Source: Thermoproteus sp. (lineage in GTDB: Archaea > Thermoproteota > Thermoprotei > Thermoproteales > Thermoproteaceae). Taken from it: DNA of 64,000 nucleotides. The DNA is taken from assembly GCA_038893495.1 (NCBI GenBank), contig JAWARJ010000001.1:62001-126000 (forward strand), written 5' to 3'. Positions 24,601 through 33,600 of the stretch are shown here, piece after piece. The notes under the pieces are model-generated. The model worked only from the letters and a program-made list of their open reading frames with translations. It did no database searches and was not told where the DNA came from. The translations under genes were made by a program, and so were the position numbers. Every line of letters begins with the position of its first letter. Within the stretch, counting starts at the first letter, position 1.

Positions 24601-27600
24601 AGGACGTAGACTCCCCTCGCCTCGACGTTGCCCACCTTGACGTCCGGGGCTCTGTACCAAAAGCCCACCGCCGGCTCCGCGTCGGGCCTAAACGCCCTCC
24701 TCTCCTCTTCGGTCAGCACGTGCAGATAGCTCTCGCCGACCAGCGTCTTTTTGGCTATCGGCCTCAGCTCTCCGCCCAAAGCCTTCGCGACAATCCAGTC
24801 CTTCAGCTGGGCCGCATCTGAGCTTTTGGCGATGTCGTCTGGCGCCTTACCCCTCCCCTTGAAGAAGCCGGGCCCTTCCTCCCTAAGGCGTAATATCGAG
24901 CCGACTGCCTCCGCGACCTCCACGCCGACGCGCCCCTCCTCGGCGGGGTCGACGGCCTTGCGCTGTTTAGCCAGCTCGGCGAATTCCTTCAAGCGGCCTA
25001 ACGCCTCGGCGACCTCCGTAGCGACCTCCTTCACCACTTCCCCTCTCTCCCTCTCGGCCTTGCCGTAGAGGAAACCGGCCTTTGCGAGGAGGGCGGCGTG
25101 GTCGATAAACAGCGCGTGTTGTATCTGGTGGGCCGCGAGCCACGTCACCAGCCCGGCTGCCGCGGCCGCGGCGATTAGAGCGACGGCCCTCCAGTGCCCT
25201 CCAAGCCATTGGACTATACGGGCCGCCGCCTCCACCACCGCCTCGTATAGGCGCTCGACGGCCAGCTTTATGCCTTCGGCCGCCCCCTCCACCGCCATCC
25301 TCACCTTCTCCACGGCGGTCTTGATTACGTGGACGGCGTCTCTGTACTTGCCCGCAAGCGCCATCGACGCCGCGGCGGTGGCGGCGTAGACAAGCTCCGG
25401 CCTTACGACGCCATGCAACGCCTCGGCCAGCGCGACCCCGCCGGCCGCGGTGAGCGTCGCGTATAGGGCTCTGTCTATTGTGGTTACGGCCTTCTTCACG
25501 ACGTCGCCGTACGACGTCACCACCTGTAGGTACCTATCGACGGCGGAGCGATAGGCGTTCCACAGCCTTGTCGCCTCTATGCCGTAGCGCTCCGCCAGCT
25601 CCTTCACAATTTTGAAATCTTCGCGGAATAGCCAGTGTCCCCACTCCTCCCACAGGCTTCTGGTAGGCAGAACTCCCTCATAGGCCCACAGCGCGGCGTG
25701 GATGAAGTCGTAGGCGTTGGGGACGCTTGCCCTCTCCGCCCACTGGGCCGCAAGCGCCTTCAGCCTATTGACCATAGCCTCCACGGCCTCGGGGTCGTGT
25801 CGGGAGGCAAGCGCGGCGGCCCACCTATTGAGCTCGGCCGCGGCCCTCCTCTCGGCCTCCCTCCTAACCCTATCCGGCACCGCGATTGAGCCGTAGCGCT
25901 CGGCCAACAGTGACAATGCCCTCCTCCTCGCGGCGGCCCTATCCCTAGCCGCTTCGAGCTTGGAGAGCTCGAGCGACGCGAGGCCGGCCCTAAGCTCCAG
26001 ATAGGCCTCGGGAGTGAGCTTGAGGTGCCAGTTCTCGGGATGCTCCACGGCAAACGCCCTAACCACCGCGTTGTCAATGTGCGTCGACTTGACGTAGACC
26101 TGGCCCAGCTTTACGTAGGAGACCTCCTCCCCGGCCCTCTCGGCCTCAGCCGGCTTGGCCTCCTCAGCCGGCCCTTCGGCCTCCGGCACCGCGGCCTTAG
26201 CCCCCTCAGGCCTTTCCGCCTTGACGGCTCCCTCAGCTCCAGGCCTGGCCCTCTCCGCCTCCTCCCTCTTGACTTGCCCGGCCTCCTCAGCCCTCGCCTC
26301 TTCTGCCAGCTTTGCCCTCGACCTCGCCTCCCTTACGCCCCTAATTCTCTTCATCTCCTCCTCCCTCCTCTTCTGCTCTTCCATGAGCTTCAGCCTCTCC
26401 TTAGCTACCTCCTCGGCCTTCAGCTGTTTGGACGTCCTAATCGACTCGATAAACCTCTTTACGGCCTCCTCGGCCTCTCTCATCTTCAGATTTCCTCTCA
26501 GTGCAATCCTCAAGGCCTCTTCGTCCCACCTGGCCACGTCGTTGTTGCGGCGCCACGAATCGAAGAGCGAAAGGGCCTCCGAATACGTAGCCCACCCGCC
26601 CTTTATCGCTATGTTGAGGGCCTTCAACGTGGCGGCCTGCCTGAAGTCGGGCTCAAGTAGCTCGTAGAGAGAGCCCCTGGCGTTCCTCTTGGCCCACCAA
26701 ATGAGGCGGGCGTAGGCCTCGGGATCGGAGGGCTTGTATACTGCCAGCTCTCCCCTCTGCCTCCTCGAAACGGCATATGCCCCCTTGAGGAAGTCGACTA
26801 CGTCGAAGCCCAGCCTATTGAGAGACAACATACGCACATGGCGCTCGAAGGCCGGCGTGAAGCGCCTCCGATACTCCTCAAGAGCTCTCTCCACATCGGC
26901 AGGCCCAAAGGATTCCCACCTAGCCATCCTCCTCAAGAAGAGGTATGCATTCACCGCGGCCAGGCCATCCTCCCAATGGACTACAGACCACCCCACGCCC
27001 AAGGCCTCTCTCGCCAAGTCGGGTCTCGCCCTCTTCAACGCCTCCCAGACCTCCCTCCTATACGGCAGAGGCCTCTCCAAATCGATCAGCGCCTCGACGC
27101 GAGGCCTCAAGGCCACTCCCCTATCGGTGCGGTCTACTGCAAAGCCCAAAGCCTCAGCCACAGACCAGTCGGCAAGCCAGCCGGGCCGGCCGACCACCTC
27201 GACTCCCCTAAGCGCGTAGAGAGCCTCGCGGATTTCCTCAATGGGCGCGTTGCGGGGCGCCAATATATATACTCTCTTGGGTCCAGTCAACGTGGATATG
27301 TACTCCTCAACCACGAGGCCTCCCCCTCTGGCCCAAGCCCTCGCCGCCTCCTCGTCGGTGGTTGCAAATATGGACGATCTATACTCGGCTTGAGGCCATG
27401 TGAATTCTCCCCTCGCGGCGGCCTCCAATGCGGCCTTAAGCTCTGCCCTAATGGAGGAAAGCTCTTCCGACGTGAACTCGGCTCTCGCCGCCAGCTCCAA
27501 AAGCTCAAGCGGCACTCCCCTCACGCCAAACCTACGGACAGCGCTGAAGGCCGCCTTTGCGGCCTCGGCCTCAACGCCCTCTATCAGCGCCTTAATCCTC

Positions 27601-30600
27601 TCCACGGTTGAGTAGTTGCCGTTGGCCAGCTCCGCAATTAGTTTAAGCTCGTCGGTCGCCATCAGCTCACGTCTAAGCGACTCGACGGCGGCCTGGACCC
27701 CCTCAGCCTCCACGGGGAGGCGCGAGGCGAGGCGGCCTAACTCCTCTGCGTACCTAGCGGCGCCCTCAACGACGCCGTACCTCGCATATTCGACGGGGAT
27801 GCCGGCCTTTGCGGCCGCCTCCTCAAGCTTTGCGCGCAACTCGTCGGCCAGCTCCGCATATAGGCCCGTCGACATCTTCGCCTCAAGCTCCTCTGAGGCG
27901 GCCGGTATGCGCCTAAGCGCCTCTAGGCGTTGTGTCGCTGGCGCCCTCCACGCCTCCCTATAGGAGTCCCAATTCCGTTTGACTTCGGCCGCTAACTGCC
28001 TAGCCCACTCCTTAAAGGACCCCCTCGCCGTAGAGGCGGCGTTTACCAACTCACCGAAAGCTTCGGGCGAGATTCTTACAAGTTCCCTTATCTGTCCCAA
28101 CGCGGCCAAAGTTTCCGAATGCCTCAAGCCGTACCTCTGGGCCAGAGCCTCGGCCTCCCTCACGAGGCGCGAGGCCGCCTCCCTCGCGATTTCGTCCACA
28201 GCGCTAGTCCGCAACGTCGGCAGAGGCCTCTCCAAAGCCCTAGCCACACGCAAGTCGGCCTTGGCCGGAGGCACTTTCGGCCTCCCCCTTATGAACTTCT
28301 CGAATTCGCGTAGGAGCGAATAGGCCATCACGACCGAAAAGGCCTCCTCAGCCACTTTGCCCTCCGTCAACGCCGCAAGCCGCGACGGCGTAAGGGCCTT
28401 GGCGGTATACTCAAGGGCCCTCTCGGGCTCCGGAATGACGTAGGTTCTAGTCAAGCCCAACCTGGACTCAAGGGCGCGGTAGTCCACGGCGGCCCAGACC
28501 TCCTTCAGCTGTCTGACGGCCTCCTGCGCGTCTTTAGGCTTTAGCTCGCCGCCCGTCAGGCCTAACGCACTGCGTATCTCCGCCACCACTTCGGCCAGCT
28601 GGCCGATGTCGGAATGTTGATACTTCCGATACGTCTTGGCCGCCCTATACGCCAACGCGATGGCCAAGGCCAAGTCCTCCTGTCTGCCCTCTTTGGCGTA
28701 GCGCTCCAAGAAGTACCGGGCGGCGTGTACGTCCAATACCGCCTCGGCCGTTCTCGCCTCTAGATACGCAAGCTCTCTGTACTGCCTTCCCCGGCCCGAA
28801 TAGTAGTCCTTGACTGCCTGCCTCAACGTCGGGGCCTTCGTTTCTGCTATCTCCTCGACGTAGGGCCTGGCGTCGCCCTTGACGGCCCTCTCCCAGCTTA
28901 TGACGGGGCCCAGCTTCTCGCCCTCAGACACGGGCAGATAGACTACCGTCGTCGCGGCCTCCCTCTCGTATTTCGAGAAGGAAGGCCTGAAGGCCTCGGC
29001 GGCCTCTCTCAGAAGGGAGCCCTCCAGCGTGGCGGCGACATACGCGCTCAACGGAGCCCTCAACAGCAACGCATCCACGCCGCGTTGATGCAACTCACGC
29101 CAGACGGGCGCGCCTACTTCGTAGGTGTAGTGGTGCCTAAGGAGCTCAACCTCCCTCCTCGCCTCGGCCAACCTCCCCAAAGGCCCCTTTAGCGACTCTC
29201 TCGTCTTTTCGTCTAAGGCCTTAAGCGCCGCCCTCACGTGGGACGGCCTTTCGTACTCTCTGCCCTCAAGCAGGGCGGAGAGGCCCTCCGCGACCTTCTC
29301 AGCCTTTTGGAGCTCCGCCCTTGCCTTGGCCTCAAGAGCCTTCAGCCTCCTCTCGGCCTTCGAGTATTCTTTCAGAGCCTTGGCGCCCTCCTTCGCCGAC
29401 GCCGCGAACCCCGCCAGCTCCTCGAAGTATTTGGCGGTTGCCTCAAGCCCTACGCGCCTCGCCGCCTCCGCGGCCCTCTTCAGCTCCCCTACGTCGAGCT
29501 TAGACGCCCTTGCGATTAGGTCGGCAGGCGACTCGGCGCTAGCCTTCTCCATCAGAGCCTTTAGCTCTGTAGCCGCCTTTGCGACCATCTCGGCTTTAGC
29601 CTTGGCCCCAGAGGCCTCCTTTACGGCCTCCTCGTAGAGGGGCTTGAGCTCCAAAACGCGGCTGTACCAATCGCCGAGGGCCTTGCCCTCAGCCGCCATT
29701 GCGGAGGCCTCCTCCGCCAGCCTGCCCTCAGCCAGAGCTCTGCCGAGGCGGTTCACCACCTCAAGGCCGCCTCTCTCCTCCGCTTGTCTTCTTAACGCCG
29801 CCCAGCGCTCCAAGAACTGGGCGGTCTTGGCGAGGCCAGCCTCTCTAGCCGCCTTCGCCGCCTGTCCGAACTCCGCAGACAGTCCTATACGCCTCAAGGC
29901 GTCTTCAGCAAGCGAGATCCGCCTCAGCCTCTCCTTGGCGGCTTGGTGTTCTTTCACGACGCGCTCGTGCATTCCGGCGAGCCTCCCCAAGGCCACAGCC
30001 GCCTCGGAGGCCGCGGAGGCGTACCTCTCCCTAGCCTGCCCGTGTCTGAGGTACTCCTCCAGGAATTGGGCAGTCCTCTCGAGGCCGAGTTGCCTGGCGA
30101 ACTCGATGCCCCTTCTGACGTCCTCCTCTGTGGCGGTCGGTAGGGCCTTAAACAGAGACTCCAGATACGTCACGTCCTCCACACGCTTGACCGCCTCTGC
30201 CCTAATGGCCTCCTCGCGCTCCTTGACCGCGGCCCTAAGCTCCTCTCTAGCCCTCTGAAGCCTCTCCTCAAGGGGCTTCAGTTGCTGGTATATGCGGTCG
30301 ATGCGTCTTACATCCCTCCCCTCCCTCTGGTACTGTTCCCTCAACCGCCTATAGGTCTCGTCGAGGCGGCCCTCAAGCAAAGCCCTCCTAAGCTCGATAT
30401 ACGCGGGGTCGACCTCACGCCTCACCCCCTCAAGGACTCCCCTATAGCTACGGGCCGCGCGCTCCAGCGCCTCCCTCGCCTCTACGGCCAGCCTACGCCT
30501 GGTCTCGGCCAGCCTCTCCTCAACGCGAGAGAGACGTTGTTGCAATTCCTCTATTTCTCTATAGGTCTCTTCTAACCGCCTCTGCCTCCCCTCAAGCTCC

Positions 30601-33600
30601 TTGGGAGGCGCGGACTGGCGTAGGGCGTCGACCTCGGCCTTGATGGACTCGGCTCTCCTCCTCAACTCTTCGATCTTGGATAATAAGCCGGCCCTCTCCT
30701 CTTCAAGCCTCGCCGCCTTCTCCGCGGCCCTCCTCACCGCGCCCAGCTTCACTTCGGCCGCCCTTGCGGCCCTCGCCACCTCCTTCGCCTTTAGGGTCCG
30801 CACAACGTCCTCTACGCCCTCGCCAGTGGCGGCATATCTACGGGCCTTCGCGACTGCCTCAAGCAGAGGCGTCGTCCTAACGATCTGCCTACTCATCTCC
30901 TCTCTCGCCACGTCCTTGACCGACAGAGGCGCGTGTGCGTAGTGTTGCGCGATAAGCTCCTTGGCGCCTTGGACTATCGAGTCCAGCCTCCCGCGCCTCT
31001 CCCACAGGAATTCCGCAACCTCCCGCGTCGTGCGGAAGCCTACCGGCCGCCCCTCTGCCGCTACGCCGATGGCCTCCCAAAGCCTTGAGGCGCCCTTGGG
31101 GTCTATATTCTGCAGATGGGAGGCGGCGTACCTAAGGCGCCTCTCCAGCTCCTCCTTGGTCTTGGCGTACCGCGCCAGTTCGAGCTCCTTTAGGGCGTAT
31201 TGGACGTACCTCTCCCTATACTCCAAGACGTATTTGAGGTGCTTAGAGTCAACGCCCTTCTCGGCCTCAGCCGCCCTCGCTTTTGCCTCAGCCGCGGCGG
31301 CCCAGAGGGCGGTCCTAAGTCTCCTCAACTGGTCGGCCTCTGCCCTTGTGATCTTGCCCTCGGCCTCCCATCTGCGTATTATGGGCTCCGCGAGGAGGTA
31401 GAGATAGCCGTACTGGCCGCGGTACGTCAAGACGTAAAGCTTGTAGAGAGTCGGATGGCGTTCCGCCAGCCTCTCCTCGACCCTCGAAATGAAGGCGTCC
31501 ACGCGGGGAGAGAGCCTTCTGGCCAGCTCCACCACGTCGTGTGCCTGGACGGCGCTGTACAGCCTTTTGAGCGCCTCCCTAGCCTCTTCCCTCCAGCGGC
31601 GCTTCTCCTCCATACGTATCTCCCAATCCTCCTTCCCGCCCGGGCGGGACAGCCTCTCCTCTATCTGCCTGCGCTTCTCCTCCTCCCACCTCCGCGTCAC
31701 TTTCTCCTCCACAAGCCTCCTTCTGGGGTCTCTCAGCCACTCTCTAGAGGGCAGGCCGAGGCGGGGCCTTGGGAGTCTAGGCAACTTCGCCGCTATGAGG
31801 CGGGAGGCTCTGGCCAGTCTGGCCCTAATGGGCTGTACCAGCCTCCTCCCAAGCCCCGTCGTTAGGCCCGCGCGGAAGCCCATCCAGTATCCCAACTGCG
31901 ACAAGACGTCGAAAGCCACTGAGTACAGGAGGCGCGCGGGTGTGGGGAAGCCGAATAGGAAGCTCATAGCCTCGAAGACGCCGAGCACTAGGATGCCGGC
32001 GAAGATCAGCCTCTTCCACTCCTCGCCGTACGCCATGGCCACCTCGAAGGTGTTGTACATCTCTTGCGAGAAGAAATTGCCAACTAGAGGAACTCCCCAA
32101 GGCCCCATCGGGAACATGTCCAGCCTGACGTAGCTACCGCAATCGTTCACGCCGTAGGGGCAGGGCCCTCCCCAATAGACTCCCTTGAGGACTCCGGCCA
32201 GATATGGCGCCCCGCATATGCTCCCATTGCCCACCGGGATACAGACCTCGGCCGGCGCAGGCGGGAGGAATCCCTTCGACAGAAAGTGATGTAACATTGT
32301 GTTAGTCACGTTTAGGAGCGTCAAGGTGGCGTTGGAGTAGGCGAGGGGCGCGTCGACTGCCCAGATCTCTCTGCCTGGCGTAAGTCTCAACGCGCCCAAC
32401 ATCTTCACGCCGCCGGGAGGCCACCTCGTCGAGTTCCACTCGAAGACGATACAGGCGGCGTATAGGTGGTACAGCCGGTAGGAAGCCGGAATGGGCTCCG
32501 GCATGGGGTGCCACAAATAGCCGTGCCAGTCGCCGTTGGCATACCTCAGACCCTCCTCAAGCGCGGGGACGGCCCACTGGCCGGGAGTGCCCTCCACCAG
32601 CCCCAACATCCACTGGATGCCGCTCGGAATCTGCCTCACCTGGTAGTAAGAGGCGGTGGCGTTACGTAATACGAGAGAGGCGAAGAGGCCCTCCCTATTT
32701 ATCTCGTCGACAAGCGGCAGTGCCCTAAGCACGCCCCTCCACCCGCCGTAGGGCTCCTCCACGACGGCCGAGGAGCAGTAGACCGCTTGCTCCGCGCCCC
32801 AGAGGTAGTAGTCTGCCGGCAGCCCGTCTTTAGGCCTCGCCTCGGGCGGCACTTCCGACTCAGATAGCCTGTCCGGGAGGGTCGGCTGTGCACTGGGACT
32901 CACGTTTACGTTTGCGCCGCTGAGCCAAGCCCAGTAGTACACCACGCGCACGTAGGGCTGAGGCACGTGGAGCAGAACTACGTACTTGTAGGGCGTCTCC
33001 GGCGTGAAGTAGTCGCTATTGCAGTAGGGAGGCGTCTGGGGGTACCAACCGCCATGCACCCAGTATTTGTCTATCGACCAAGTCCTCAACAGGTACGTCA
33101 CGTTTAGGGCTCCGACGGTCCCCGGCGGGCGGCGCCAAGGCTCTGGCGAGTAGGGCCTCGGCAGAGTGTAGTTGGCGCGAGACAACACCTTCTTGGCGGT
33201 GTACTCCTCCCACCAGTCCCTATAGGCCGTCTTGTAGGTCCCGTTTACGTACCACGTGCATATCTCGGTCTTGCGGTAGAGAGGTATCTCGTCGGTGGGG
33301 TATGGCCTCCCCGACGACAGCTGTAGGGACGCGTTGAACTGGGCTTGGGCCGGGTGGGTCGCGGGCTCTATCCACGTCAACGTGCCGTTCGGCATCTCGT
33401 ATGTGAGCAGTCCCGGCGACGCCGTGACGTTCATTAAGTCGCAATTAACGGCGTGGCCGGCGACGAGGCACTTCTCTCTATCTGGCCCGTAGCCGGCAGC
33501 CCAATCCCACAGCCCCACCGCGCCGCTCGCGTTGGACCTACTCAGCAACGCGGTGGTGTTTCCCCACATGGCGGATAGGCTGTACGTATAGCCGGCAACT

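Noticed and set aside
26025-32133. Several long plus-strand frames opposite the giant gene (up to about 220 codons)
   Set aside because: They are by-products of the GC-rich, Leu/Arg/Glu/Ala-rich codons of the minus-strand gene; their products are low-complexity Ser/Ala/Pro/Arg sequences with no domain or start signal.
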